Below, one piece after another: positions 27,894 to 36,452 of a stretch of DNA of 64,000 nucleotides. Position numbers and translations under genes: made by a program. The notes beneath the pieces are model-generated. The model worked only from the letters and a program-made list of their open reading frames with translations, ran no database searches and had not been told where the DNA came from. How positions within the stretch are numbered: the first letter of the stretch is position 1; each line of letters opens with the position of its first letter. The stretch is from assembly GCF_019278465.1 (NCBI RefSeq), contig NZ_CP058983.1:2479501-2543500 (forward strand), given 5' to 3'. The DNA comes from Tenacibaculum sp. AHE14PA (lineage in GTDB: Bacteria; Bacteroidota; Bacteroidia; Flavobacteriales; Flavobacteriaceae).

Positions 27894-29255
27894 ATGGCCA
27901 AAACCAAAACTACTTTTTTCTGTCAAAACTGCGGAGCGCAACATGCGCAATGGGCAGGACAATGCAATACTTGTAAAGAATGGAATACCATTGTTGAAGA
28001 GGTAATTCAGAAAGAAGAAAAACGAGTTTGGAAAAGTCCTGAAAACAATAAAAAAAGAGTTTCTACACCTTTAAGAGTACAAGATATTCAGTTAAACCCT
28101 GAAGAACGTGTTGAAACAAAAAATAACGAATTAGACACTGTTTTAGGTGGCGGAATTGTAAAAGGAGCTGTTGTTTTATTAGGTGGTGAACCCGGAATTG
28201 GTAAATCGACGTTGTTATTGCAAATCGCTTTAAAAATTCCGCAAAAAGTATTGTACGTTTCAGGTGAAGAAAGTCAGTCGCAAATTAAAATGCGCGCCGA
28301 GCGTTTAGAGGCTACAAATTCTAATTGCTTAATTCTTACCGAAACCAATACACAGCAAATTTTTAAAAATATAGAACAGGTTAAGCCAGATGTTTTGGTG
28401 ATTGATTCTATTCAAACCTTACATACAAATTCTATTGAAGCTTCACCGGGAAGTATTTCTCAAATACGTGAAACATCAGCAGAACTTATAAAATTCGCCA
28501 AAGAAACTTCAACTCCGGTATTATTAATTGGTCATATTAATAAAGAAGGACACATTGCAGGACCTAAAATTTTAGAACACATGGTTGATGTGGTATTACA
28601 ATTTGAAGGCGACAGAAATCATACCTATAGAATATTACGTTCTCAGAAAAACCGATTTGGTTCTACTGCCGAACTCGGAATTTACGAAATGCTATCAACC
28701 GGATTACGAGAAGTATCTAATCCGTCTGAAATACTAATTTCAAAAAAAGATGCTGATTTAAGCGGAACCGCAATTGCATCAACTTTAGAAGGTATTCGTC
28801 CTTTAATGATCGAAATTCAGGCCTTGGTTTCTACCGCAGTTTACGGTACGCCACAACGCTCTACAACAGGTTATAATTTAAAAAGATTGCACATGATTTT
28901 AGCTGTGCTAGAAAAAAGAGCAGGTTTTAAATTAGGAGCAAAAGATGTTTTTTTAAATGTTACAGGCGGAATTCATGTAGATGATCCTGCAATAGATTTA
29001 GCGGTTGTTGCAGCAATTTTATCATCGAATCAAGATTTAGCGATTAATCCGAATGTTTGTTTTGCGGCCGAAGTTGGTTTGGCAGGAGAAATACGACCGG
29101 TTTCTAAAATTGATCAGCGTATTTTAGAAGCTGAAAAACTAGGGTATAAAACTTTAGTAGCCTCGAAATACAATAAAATATCTTCTAAAAACCACGGTAT
29201 AAAACTAGTTTTGGTTGGTAAAATAGAAGAGGCTTTTGCTACGTTGTTTGCTTAG
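27894..29255 (+). CDS. radA: DNA repair protein RadA
   Basis: A RecA-like, DnaB-type motor that promotes branch migration in recombinational repair. The N-terminal zinc finger FFCQNCGAQHAQWAGQCNTC has four cysteines. Walker A is GGEPGIGKSTLL near residue 100, the RadA-specific KNRFG motif is in SQKNRFGSTAELG near residue 250, and the C-terminal Lon-like domain includes DVFLNVTGGIHVDDPAIDLA. Length of 453 residues is normal. It is a single gene; the downstream nuclease-like gene is convergent. Confidence 0.97.
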   Translation: MAKTKTTFFCQNCGAQHAQWAGQCNTCKEWNTIVEEVIQKEEKRVWKSPENNKKRVSTPLRVQDIQLNPEERVETKNNELDTVLGGGIVKGAVVLLGGEPGIGKSTLLLQIALKIPQKVLYVSGEESQSQIKMRAERLEATNSNCLILTETNTQQIFKNIEQVKPDVLVIDSIQTLHTNSIEASPGSISQIRETSAELIKFAKETSTPVLLIGHINKEGHIAGPKILEHMVDVVLQFEGDRNHTYRILRSQKNRFGSTAELGIYEMLSTGLREVSNPSEILISKKDADLSGTAIASTLEGIRPLMIEIQALVSTAVYGTPQRSTTGYNLKRLHMILAVLEKRAGFKLGAKDVFLNVTGGIHVDDPAIDLAVVAAILSSNQDLAINPNVCFAAEVGLAGEIRPVSKIDQRILEAEKLGYKTLVASKYNKISSKNHGIKLVLVGKIEEAFATLFA

Positions 29256-29289
29256 GAAAAAAGTATAAGAATATATTAGATTATTGTTT

Positions 29290-30009
29290 TTACTTAATTT
29301 CGATTAGTTCATTTTCCAAGTATTTTAAAATAAATATTTTATCGAATGTTGTTCTTAATCTTTTTGATGTAATTTGAATAGATGGTAAATAATCAGCAGA
29401 TAATTCGCCTGATTTTATAACTAACCAATATTTATCACATTTTTCAAATGTAATTTTAGCTTTTTCTTTTTTATTTAGTATGTTTTGAATTTTTAAACTA
29501 TCAATTTCTTTTCCAACCGTAGAATACAATTCGATGTATTCGTAATCTTTTATTTTTTCATCAAAGATTAATTTATATGATTCAACTATTTTAGGTAGAT
29601 CCCCATTGTTATCTATTTCTAGTATGTAGTTTTTCTTTTTTTTGTTGATGTTTTTAATAATGTCATTAAAGAAAATTTCAGCAATTTTATTTGGGCTACT
29701 CACAAGAGGGAATTCATTTTTATTTAAATGAATTATAAGATAGCATCTAGGTATTTGTTTCTCTCGGAATAAATTTAAGATTTCTTCCGAAACTCTTCTA
29801 GTTATTTCTTCTATTGATTTTAATAGAGATCCTTTGTTAGATTTATAATCATCTTTAAATATTTGAGTAATTTCTACTCCAATTTTCTGCTTACTGTGAA
29901 TAATAAAATCAGGTTTATCAATATGTTCAGTTCTACCCGAAGGAAATTCAGGATATGATTTTCTAAATTTATCAAAAATACTTTTTTCTATAGTTTCTTT
30001 TTTTGTCAT
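29290..30009 (-). CDS. hypothetical protein with a possible PD-(D/E)xK nuclease core
   Basis: A 239-residue soluble protein of no family I recognise. Residues 30-50 read EHIDKPDFIIHSKQKIGVEITQIF: Asp and a Glu-Ile-Thr at the spacing of a PD-(D/E)xK restriction-like core with a variant third position. The C-terminal YWLVIKSGELSADYLPSIQI...TTFDKIFILKY resembles the tail seen in other restriction-like orphan proteins. Lysine-rich and AT-rich, with no methyltransferase or helicase partner near it. It may be a solitary nuclease or decayed defence gene; function is not established. It lies between radA and the PBP gene. Confidence 0.6.
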   Translation of the reverse strand: MTKKETIEKSIFDKFRKSYPEFPSGRTEHIDKPDFIIHSKQKIGVEITQIFKDDYKSNKGSLLKSIEEITRRVSEEILNLFREKQIPRCYLIIHLNKNEFPLVSSPNKIAEIFFNDIIKNINKKKKNYILEIDNNGDLPKIVESYKLIFDEKIKDYEYIELYSTVGKEIDSLKIQNILNKKEKAKITFEKCDKYWLVIKSGELSADYLPSIQITSKRLRTTFDKIFILKYLENELIEIK

Positions 30010-30073
30010 AATTTAGGTTAAGTTATCAGAAAACAAGTTAAAAATAAAACTAAGCACTTCAAAAATGTAAAGA

Positions 30074-32269
30074 CTAATCTTCTTTCTTTTTCTTCTTTCC
30101 AAAAAGTCTATTAAAAAAACCTTTAATTCCTTTTTGTCTGTAAGCAGGGCATTTTATTGATTCGTAAACATCTTCCGGAATATCAAAGTCCGTCAAGTAT
30201 TTTTTACTTAGCTCGGTGTCTTTCTCTATTTCTTTAATAATATTGGCAACAATAGGTAAAGCTAATGACGAACCAGAACCTTTTCCGCTTTTAAAATGTA
30301 TGGTGTTTTTTGAAGTTCCTACCCAAGTACCAAAAACAATATTGGGCGTATAGGCAAGAAACCAAGCATCGGTATAATCTTGTGCGGTACCTGTTTTTGC
30401 AGCAAGCTGACTTTTAATTTTATAAGTGTTTCTAATCTTAGCTCCCGTACCTTGGTCAACAGCTTTTTGTAAAATAGCTGTTAGTGTCTCAGTAGTTTCT
30501 TTTTTAAAGACTTCTTCAGCCTTCTGTTCTTTACTTTCATAAATAATAGCACCTTCTTTATCGGTAATTTTAGTAATCATGTACAAGTCGTTCATGGCAC
30601 CATTATTAGCAAAGCTCCCGTACGCTTTTGTTATTTCAGACAACGATAAGTCTAAGGTTCCTAAAGCAATAGACGGAGCGTTATTGGTAATTTTAGGAAA
30701 CTGTAGTTTTTCACAGTAATTGATTAATAATTCTCTTTCGAGCTTAAAATAAAGATCGATAGTTGGTAAATTCATAGAATGAATTAAGGCATTCCATAGT
30801 GCAACTTTATTATCTGGAGTCGTTTTATAATCGGCATTTTGAGGTTTCCAATTATTAAATTCGGGATATGTTTTTTCTTCGTTGTCAAAATAGTCGCAAG
30901 GCGAAATATCATTTTCTAGCGCAGTAGCATATAAAATGGGTTTAAAAGCAGAAGCTATTTGACGATGTGATAAAACCATATCAAAAGGAAGCATTTTAAA
31001 ATTATTACCACCAACCCAACTAATTACTGCTCCGTTTTTAGGATTTGTAACTAATACAGACGCATTAAGCATTTTTGCATAATGCCATAAACTATCAATT
31101 TTAGTACCTTTTATTGTTTTAGTGCTGTCCCAGTCGAACAACTTAAAGGTTTTGTTTTGTTTGTCTTTTTCAGAAGAAAAACGGTTCTTTTTTAACCAGC
31201 TGTTTTTTAAACTATTCGATCGTAACTCTTTATCTAGCTCTTTTTGTTTAACTATAAGTTGCTCTTTAGCCGCTTTTTCGGCGATTTTTTGAAATTTGTA
31301 ATTTAACGTAGTGTATATTTTTAAACCGTCGGCTTCTATATTGTGTTTTATGTTTCTTGTTTTATTAATGCTATCTATTATTTTAACAGCTTTTTTCTTT
31401 ACTTGATAAGAAAAATAACCAGCAGTTGTTTTTAAATCGAGGTTTTTATAGCTTAGTGTAAGTGGTAATTTTTTTAAACTGTCTGTAGTTTTGGTAGTTA
31501 AATACTGTTCGTTTTTCATGAGCTGAAGAACGATATTTCTTCTGCTTAAAGCATTTTCAGGATTCAACCTTGGGTTGTAATAGGTGTTTGCTTTTAACAT
31601 ACCAACCAACACCGCAGATTCTTCAGCATTTAACTCATTTGTCTTTTTGTTATAAAATCGATTAGCGGCAGATTCTATCCCAAAAATATTTTCACCAAAA
31701 GGAACCGAATTAAAATACAATTGAAGTATCTCGTTTTTAGAATATAAGCCTTCCATTCTACTAGCAATAATAAGTTCTTTAATCTTATTTATGGGCAGGC
31801 TTAAAAAACCGTGATATTTTCGTCCGTATAAGTTTTTAATTAATTGTTGCGTAATTGTACTTCCGCCACCACCAGAAGCATCTTGCATTAAAATACTTTT
31901 AAATAATACTCTTGCATAGCTCTGACCATCGTAACCATTATGAGTATAAAAACGTTTATCTTCAGTAGCAACTAAAGCTTCTTTTAAATGATTTGGTATT
32001 TGTGATATGTTGATGTTAGTTCGGTTTTCTGTAAAGATTTTACCGATAATTATATCATCCGAAGAATATATTAAAGAGGCTTCTTCATTTATTACAGATG
32101 ATAATTTTTCGTTGTTGGGTAAAGCGCCAAACACTTCAAAATACACCAAAGAGAATAGTAGCATTATTAATAGCAATATAAAAATAGCCAAACCCGTTAC
32201 GTATTTTAATAAACGGATTAAAGTTTTCTTTTCTATAAGCTTATGGTATATTTCTTTAAATGTTTTCAT
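30074..32269 (-). CDS. class A penicillin-binding protein (PBP1A type)
   Basis: Bifunctional peptidoglycan synthase anchored by one membrane segment (about residues 20-45). The GT51 glycosyltransferase domain shows ATEDKRFYTHNGYDG (catalytic Glu) and GGSTITQQLIKNLYG. The transpeptidase domain shows the serine motif SAFK (in QIASAFKPILY), SMN (in IHSMNLPTID) and KTGTAQDYTDAWF. Length is 731 residues from the ATG at 32269; an upstream TTG at 32284 is less likely. The C-terminus ends in a lysine-rich tail (LFGKKKKKED). It follows the lipoprotein gene by about 65 bases, probably in one transcript. Confidence 0.93.
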   Translation of the reverse strand: MKTFKEIYHKLIEKKTLIRLLKYVTGLAIFILLLIMLLFSLVYFEVFGALPNNEKLSSVINEEASLIYSSDDIIIGKIFTENRTNINISQIPNHLKEALVATEDKRFYTHNGYDGQSYARVLFKSILMQDASGGGGSTITQQLIKNLYGRKYHGFLSLPINKIKELIIASRMEGLYSKNEILQLYFNSVPFGENIFGIESAANRFYNKKTNELNAEESAVLVGMLKANTYYNPRLNPENALSRRNIVLQLMKNEQYLTTKTTDSLKKLPLTLSYKNLDLKTTAGYFSYQVKKKAVKIIDSINKTRNIKHNIEADGLKIYTTLNYKFQKIAEKAAKEQLIVKQKELDKELRSNSLKNSWLKKNRFSSEKDKQNKTFKLFDWDSTKTIKGTKIDSLWHYAKMLNASVLVTNPKNGAVISWVGGNNFKMLPFDMVLSHRQIASAFKPILYATALENDISPCDYFDNEEKTYPEFNNWKPQNADYKTTPDNKVALWNALIHSMNLPTIDLYFKLERELLINYCEKLQFPKITNNAPSIALGTLDLSLSEITKAYGSFANNGAMNDLYMITKITDKEGAIIYESKEQKAEEVFKKETTETLTAILQKAVDQGTGAKIRNTYKIKSQLAAKTGTAQDYTDAWFLAYTPNIVFGTWVGTSKNTIHFKSGKGSGSSLALPIVANIIKEIEKDTELSKKYLTDFDIPEDVYESIKCPAYRQKGIKGFFNRLFGKKKKKED

Positions 32270-32334
32270 CAGGCTATTAGTCAAATTCTGTTTTTCAAGA
32301 TTTTTATTACTTAGAGTTTTAAAGAACTCTTAAT

Positions 32335-33165
32335 TTATTTTTTAAACTCAGCAATTTTTATACCGTTGTTAAACTTTATGTTTGTCCAGTTTACAAATAT
32401 CCAAGGTTTATTGGTTACTTCTGCGTTCCAATTAGAGTTTTTGTATTTTCTTTTTGTAGGTATAAGTAAGCCCTCAATATTTTCGTACTGCAATTTCATT
32501 AAAAAAGGATCAGTTTTACCAAAATCAACAACAGTAAAAAGAAACTGGTCTATTAATTTAGTGTTTTTATTAATGTATAATTGATATACATCCTTTGGTT
32601 TATTGTCTTTAGAATTAAACGTAATTTTAACAATATCATATTCGTTATTACCAATGTTTTCTTCTTTTATATATTCATAATTTACACCTGGATCTAATAA
32701 TTTTTGAATCATGGTAAACCAATAAAAGTTGGTAGGTCTGTTAAAAGCAACTCTTTTTAAAGCAACAGAATCTAAAATAATTCTTCCGTTATTTTTTAGC
32801 CAAAATTCTTTACCATCATAACCTTGCTCGATATTACCTGATAAATGCGTAAGCGTTCTTTCGTGTTTAGTATACAAACCATAAGACAACTCGTTATTAA
32901 ATATATATTTTTCGGTTGATGTATCTGTTTTGCCATCCGGAGTTTTATAAGTATACGTATAAATTACATCTTTTTTTGATGAAAGCTCACTGTAATTACC
33001 TGTTTTTTCTACTGTTTGATATACTAATTGATGTGCTTTGTTTTTAAATTGAATATTGTTTGTTGCTATAGCTGGTTTTATTTCTGTTATATCTTTTTTG
33101 ATGTTTTGTTTACAAGAAGATAAAGTAAGTATTGCAGTGATGCAAATTGCTATGAGTATTCTCAT
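32335..33165 (-). CDS. lipoprotein, probably DUF6503 family
   Basis: A 276-residue exported lipoprotein: signal peptide with lipobox LSSC (Cys18), then a beta-rich domain with VYTYTYKTPDGKTDTSTEKYIF, GYDGKEFWLKNNG and LKRVAFNRPTNFYWFTMIQKLLDPG. This pattern matches the DUF6503 group of Bacteroidota as I remember it, related in fold to LolA/LolB-type carriers. No catalytic motif. It is upstream of the PBP gene on the same strand, and may relate to the envelope. Family call is moderate, function unknown. Confidence 0.7.
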   Translation of the reverse strand: MRILIAICITAILTLSSCKQNIKKDITEIKPAIATNNIQFKNKAHQLVYQTVEKTGNYSELSSKKDVIYTYTYKTPDGKTDTSTEKYIFNNELSYGLYTKHERTLTHLSGNIEQGYDGKEFWLKNNGRIILDSVALKRVAFNRPTNFYWFTMIQKLLDPGVNYEYIKEENIGNNEYDIVKITFNSKDNKPKDVYQLYINKNTKLIDQFLFTVVDFGKTDPFLMKLQYENIEGLLIPTKRKYKNSNWNAEVTNKPWIFVNWTNIKFNNGIKIAEFKK

Positions 33166-33257
33166 TTTTGTTGTTTTTTAATATTATTGTCTAGTAGCTA
33201 ATTTTATGCAAAGCTATTAGAAAAGGGGTGAAGGTTAAAACTATTTTTATTAAACAA

Positions 33258-33287
33258 AAAGAACCTCATAATTACATGAGGTTCTTT
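33258..33287. terminator. terminator after the arsenosugar operon
   Basis: AAAGAACCTCAT and ATGAGGTTCTTT arms with a 6-base loop, 17 bases beyond the arsM stop on the minus strand. Confidence 0.8.
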
Positions 33288-33303
33288 ATAGGTTTTACTG
33301 TTT

Positions 33304-34272
33304 TTAACAACATCCACCACCATCATAATGATAGGTAGATTCTGAGAAGAAAATATCATCTCTGCCTAAAGCTTTTAAAGCTGCGGCAGTTTTATCGCAA
33401 ATAGCTAGTGGCTGATTTTTTAATAAAGTATGTCCTAATCCGTCATCAAAATAATCTTCATCACCGTAATATATAGCTGCTTTTCCTGTAAAAATACAAG
33501 GACCATCCGCTGGCATTGGATCTTTAATTGCGGCAACCTCAATAGATTCTATATAAATTAATTCATCTGTTGGATAATTCTTTGGGTCTAAAATACGGTA
33601 TGGCTTACGAGCTCTAATTTCTATGGTTCCGAAACCAGCATCTGTTAATGCTTTTACATAATCGGCAATTGTTAAACTACCGCTTAAACATAAGGCACGT
33701 AAACGTTCGTCGTTACGCAATTCTTCATTCATCTCTTGCTCGCAAGTAGGATCACTCATCACTAATTTTCCGTGAGGCTTTATTACTCGATACATTTCTG
33801 CAATTGCCTTCTTTAAATCATCCGATTTAAAAATGTTGAATAAACAGTTTTGGGCAGCAACATCAATTGAATTATCATCAACAGGTAAGTTCATAGCATC
33901 ACCTTTACGTAAATCAACAAAATCGCTTTTAAACCAATCGTTTTGTTCTTCGGCAACGATAAAGTTTTTGCGAGATGCTTCTAACATTTCATCAACTACA
34001 TCTAAACCAATAACCCCACCTTTATTTCTATTGAAATAGGCAAATTGTAATAATTCCATTCCGCCACCAACACCAACATATAACATTTTTGGATTGTTGG
34101 TTAAATCGCGTGCATGTACTGTAGAACCACAACCGTAGTTCATTTCTTGCATGATTTTAGGAATTTTTAAACCAGGTAATTCCCAAATAGGATTTGTGGT
34201 ACAGCACAAGCCAACATCTGGCGTTAAAGCTGCTTCTTTATATACATTGTGTGTGGTTTCTAAGTAACTCAT
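33304..34272 (-). CDS. arsM: arsenosugar-type arsenite methyltransferase ArsM
   Basis: SAM-dependent methylation of trivalent arsenic, in the cytoplasm. Motif I is MLYVGVGGGMELLQF, followed by GLDVVDEML. Candidate arsenic-binding cysteines are in GLCCTTN (start), NYGCGST and QNCLFNIF. The protein ends in GGGCC, a tail typical of the ArsM variant linked to ArsS. Length is 322 residues. It is the last gene of a minus-strand operon with a nucleoside phosphorylase, glycosyltransferase, rhodanese, radical-SAM ArsS, AhpD-like and DUF547 genes. That context supports dimethylarsenic production for arsenosugars over simple detoxification. Confidence 0.9.
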   Translation of the reverse strand: MSYLETTHNVYKEAALTPDVGLCCTTNPIWELPGLKIPKIMQEMNYGCGSTVHARDLTNNPKMLYVGVGGGMELLQFAYFNRNKGGVIGLDVVDEMLEASRKNFIVAEEQNDWFKSDFVDLRKGDAMNLPVDDNSIDVAAQNCLFNIFKSDDLKKAIAEMYRVIKPHGKLVMSDPTCEQEMNEELRNDERLRALCLSGSLTIADYVKALTDAGFGTIEIRARKPYRILDPKNYPTDELIYIESIEVAAIKDPMPADGPCIFTGKAAIYYGDEDYFDDGLGHTLLKNQPLAICDKTAAALKALGRDDIFFSESTYHYDGGGCC

Positions 34273-34344
34273 TTGTTTTGTGTTTATGTTAATGCGAAGA
34301 AGTATAATAAGGGAATAGATTCCTTCACTTCGTTCGGAATGACT

Positions 34345-35160
34345 TTATAATTTATTAATTAGTTCTTTAAATAAAGTAATCATTTTTGGTTCTGCTTTAC
34401 CAGCAACAGCAATAATTTCGGCAATATCTACAGGTTGTAAATTCTTAGGGTCACATTCGTCTGTTAAAACCGAAATAGCAGCACATGGTAAATTTAATTG
34501 TTTTGCAACAATAACTTCTGGTACCGTACTCATACCAACAGCATCTGCTTCTAAAATTTGCAGCATTCGGTATTCGGCTCTGGTTTCTAATTGCGGACCT
34601 ACAACACTTGCATACATTCCTTCATGTAACTGAATGTCGTTTGCTATTGCAATTTCTTTCAGCAGACCATTAATTTTTTTCGAATAAGGCTCAAGCATAT
34701 CCGCAAAAATATTTCCGAAATCATTCGCTCCTTTAAATGCTAATGGCGAACCTCCTTGAAGGTTTAAATGATCTTCTAATAACATTAAATCTCCTTTTTT
34801 ATAAGTAAGATTAATGGCACCTGCAGCATTAGAAATTAATAGAGTATTGATTCCTAAACTATGCATTGTTCTAATTCCATAGGTAACTTCCCAAAGATTG
34901 TAGCCTTCGTATACATGAAAACGCCCAGACATCACGAGTACTTTTTTTCCTGATAAAGTTCCGTAAATTAATTTACCTGAATGAAATTCGACTGTTGCTT
35001 GTGGAAAATTAGGAATATCAGCATACGCGATTTCTTTTTCGATATTTATCTCGTTAACTAATTTTCCTAAACCTGTTCCTAAAACAATTCCGATTTCAGG
35101 ATTTATAATTCCGTTAGATTTTAAAAAATCTGTTGTTTCTTGTAGTTGTTGTTTTTTCAT
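34345..35160 (-). CDS. punA: purine nucleoside phosphorylase, class I
   Basis: Cleaves purine nucleosides with phosphate into base and ribose 1-phosphate. The 271-residue length and motifs are of the trimeric type: GIVLGTGLG, GRFHVYEGY (phosphate/ribose site), LISNAAGAIN, and SVVGPQLETRAEYRML with VGMSTVPEVIVA. General purine salvage would explain it. Its position inside the arsenosugar operon suggests a dedicated use: removal of adenine from dimethylarsinoyl-adenosine, giving a sugar phosphate for glycosylation. That link is inference from context. Confidence 0.93.
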   Translation of the reverse strand: MKKQQLQETTDFLKSNGIINPEIGIVLGTGLGKLVNEINIEKEIAYADIPNFPQATVEFHSGKLIYGTLSGKKVLVMSGRFHVYEGYNLWEVTYGIRTMHSLGINTLLISNAAGAINLTYKKGDLMLLEDHLNLQGGSPLAFKGANDFGNIFADMLEPYSKKINGLLKEIAIANDIQLHEGMYASVVGPQLETRAEYRMLQILEADAVGMSTVPEVIVAKQLNLPCAAISVLTDECDPKNLQPVDIAEIIAVAGKAEPKMITLFKELINKL

Positions 35161-35193
35161 TTGTACTGAACTTATTTAAGTTCTTTTGTTAGG

Positions 35194-35239
35194 TCGAGCG
35201 CAGTCGAGACCTTAATTAAAATCTCTCGACTGCGCTCGA
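35194..35239. repeat. inverted repeat of the TCGAGCGCAGTCGAGA type
   Basis: A perfect 16-base inverted repeat: TCGAGCGCAGTCGAGA (35194-35209) and its complement (35224-35239) around a 14-base AT-rich loop. It lies between the glycosyltransferase and phosphorylase genes inside the operon. A partial relative is at about 37528-37543. It could be an intra-operon mRNA hairpin; GC content is clearly above the surroundings. Confidence 0.75.
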
Positions 35240-35250
35240 GAAGACATTAT

Positions 35251-35850
35251 TTATAAAAAGTGTTGAAATGCTTTGTGGTTTTTAATGTCATCAAAAACAT
35301 CAACATCATTAAGTTCTTCTAATAAATGCACGCTTACTTTATGTAAGTCCTTAAGTGTGTCTTTTCTTACTGTTGCTGTGCCCCATTTTTTATTTTTAAA
35401 AATAGCGGATTGCAGATTTTTCATTCCTAAAAGATAATAACCACCATCTTCAGCAGGGCCAATTACTACATCATTAGTATCTAGTTTAGAAAAGGCATCG
35501 TTGATGTGATTTGGAGTTAAATCGTATAAATCGCTACCAATAATCATTATTTTTTCATAACCTGCTTCAAATCCGTCTTTAAAAGCATTTAACATTCTAA
35601 TGCCTAAATCTTCGCCTTCTTGCTGGTGTTTTTTAAATACATCGTTATTCCAAATATCATTTTCACGAACTTTAACCGAGTAGTAAACCGCTTTATCGCA
35701 AGGTAAATTGGTTGTAACTTCTTTGGTTTTATCGAGCAGGAATTTGTAAATATCTAAAGCAGTTTCATCACCAACTGTTTTGGCTAAGCGTGTTTTTGCT
35801 TTTCCTAATTCAGGGTTTCTTGTGAAGATTAATAATAAGTTTTTAGTCAT
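35251..35850 (-). CDS. TIGR04282 family (arsenosugar-associated) glycosyltransferase
   Basis: A 199-residue CofC/MobA-like nucleotidyl- or glycosyl-transferase fold. Signatures are IFTRNPELGKAKTRLAK at the start, IIGSDLYDLTP with the metal-binding Asp near residue 104, and GPAEDGGYYLLGM near 136. Proteins of this group are named for recurring next to arsM/arsS. It would join the arsenic-bearing ribose to an aglycone (a glycerol-type group), but direct proof is lacking. Its start overlaps the end of the rhodanese gene by 8 bases, so translation is coupled. Confidence 0.87.
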   Translation of the reverse strand: MTKNLLLIFTRNPELGKAKTRLAKTVGDETALDIYKFLLDKTKEVTTNLPCDKAVYYSVKVRENDIWNNDVFKKHQQEGEDLGIRMLNAFKDGFEAGYEKIMIIGSDLYDLTPNHINDAFSKLDTNDVVIGPAEDGGYYLLGMKNLQSAIFKNKKWGTATVRKDTLKDLHKVSVHLLEELNDVDVFDDIKNHKAFQHFL

Positions 35851-36337
35851 AAACTTTTTCTCCTTTTAAGAGCCACTTGCTCCATCGTTTGTTAAAAGTA
35901 TGTATTTTTTCTGTATTATTACCTAAAGTATCTTGTACTTTAAAGTTTGCGTTTTTCCATTCAAAAATTCCTCCGTAAAGATTATAAACATTTGTATACC
36001 CTTCTTTTATTAATTTATGAGCAATCGTTTCAGAACGAATTCCTAAAGAGCAATAAACTACAATTTTAGCGTCTTTATCGTCGGGTAATTTTTGTGTAAT
36101 TTCTGAGAGCTTAAAATTATTATAACCCACTAAAATGGCATTTTTTAAATGACTAACCTTAAATTCTTCGGCTTCTCTAGCGTCTAACAAAATGGTTTTT
36201 GTGTTGGGTAAAGCTAAAGTTTCTACAGATATATATGGAACGTTTTTAGTGTTGTGTTTTTTTAATAATTGATTTAAATCCTTCTGAGAAAAAGAGCTTA
36301 GAGAAATCAACAAGAAAAAGAAAATAAGTTTGTTCAT
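35843..36337 (-). CDS. exported rhodanese-like protein
   Basis: Single rhodanese domain, 164 residues, with an N-terminal signal peptide (MNKLIFFFLLISLSSFSQ), so probably periplasmic. The active-site loop is YCSLGIRS (Cys followed by x-x-Gly-x-Arg), preceded by LDAREAEEF and followed by LYGGIFEW, all typical. The thiol carrier role in this operon is unknown; transfer of sulfur or arsenic is conceivable. An upstream in-frame ATG at 36400 exists, but those 21 residues are encoded by the dispersed repeat, so I place the start at 36337. Confidence 0.87.
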   Translation of the reverse strand: MNKLIFFFLLISLSSFSQKDLNQLLKKHNTKNVPYISVETLALPNTKTILLDAREAEEFKVSHLKNAILVGYNNFKLSEITQKLPDDKDAKIVVYCSLGIRSETIAHKLIKEGYTNVYNLYGGIFEWKNANFKVQDTLGNNTEKIHTFNKRWSKWLLKGEKVYD

Positions 36338-36354
36338 TTTACTATACATAATTA

Positions 36355-36425
36355 GAAGCTGTTTCCTGCTTTCTGCACTCGCTCTCTGCGAGGAGCTCAA
36401 ACAAATGCTTCAATCAGGGCTAGGC
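36355..36425 (-). repeat. dispersed structured element, copy C
   Basis: A 71-base element on the minus strand, from GCCTAGCCCTGATTGAAGC to AGCTTC, between arsS and the rhodanese gene. Compared with copy A, the CCCG/CGGG pair is CCTG/CAGG here, a compensatory C-G to T-A change. The T6/A6 part of the central hairpin is replaced by the shorter pair CTC/GAG, so pairing is kept while sequence changes. The same pseudoknot-type pairing GAAGC with GCTTC is conserved. Confidence 0.72.
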
Positions 36426-36452
36426 TTATTTACAAAAATTGTTACATTAAAG

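Noticed and set aside
36338..36400. N-terminal extension of the rhodanese gene (MSSSQRASAESRKQ...)
   Set aside because: These codons come from the dispersed repeat, and the signal peptide begins at the later ATG 36337.
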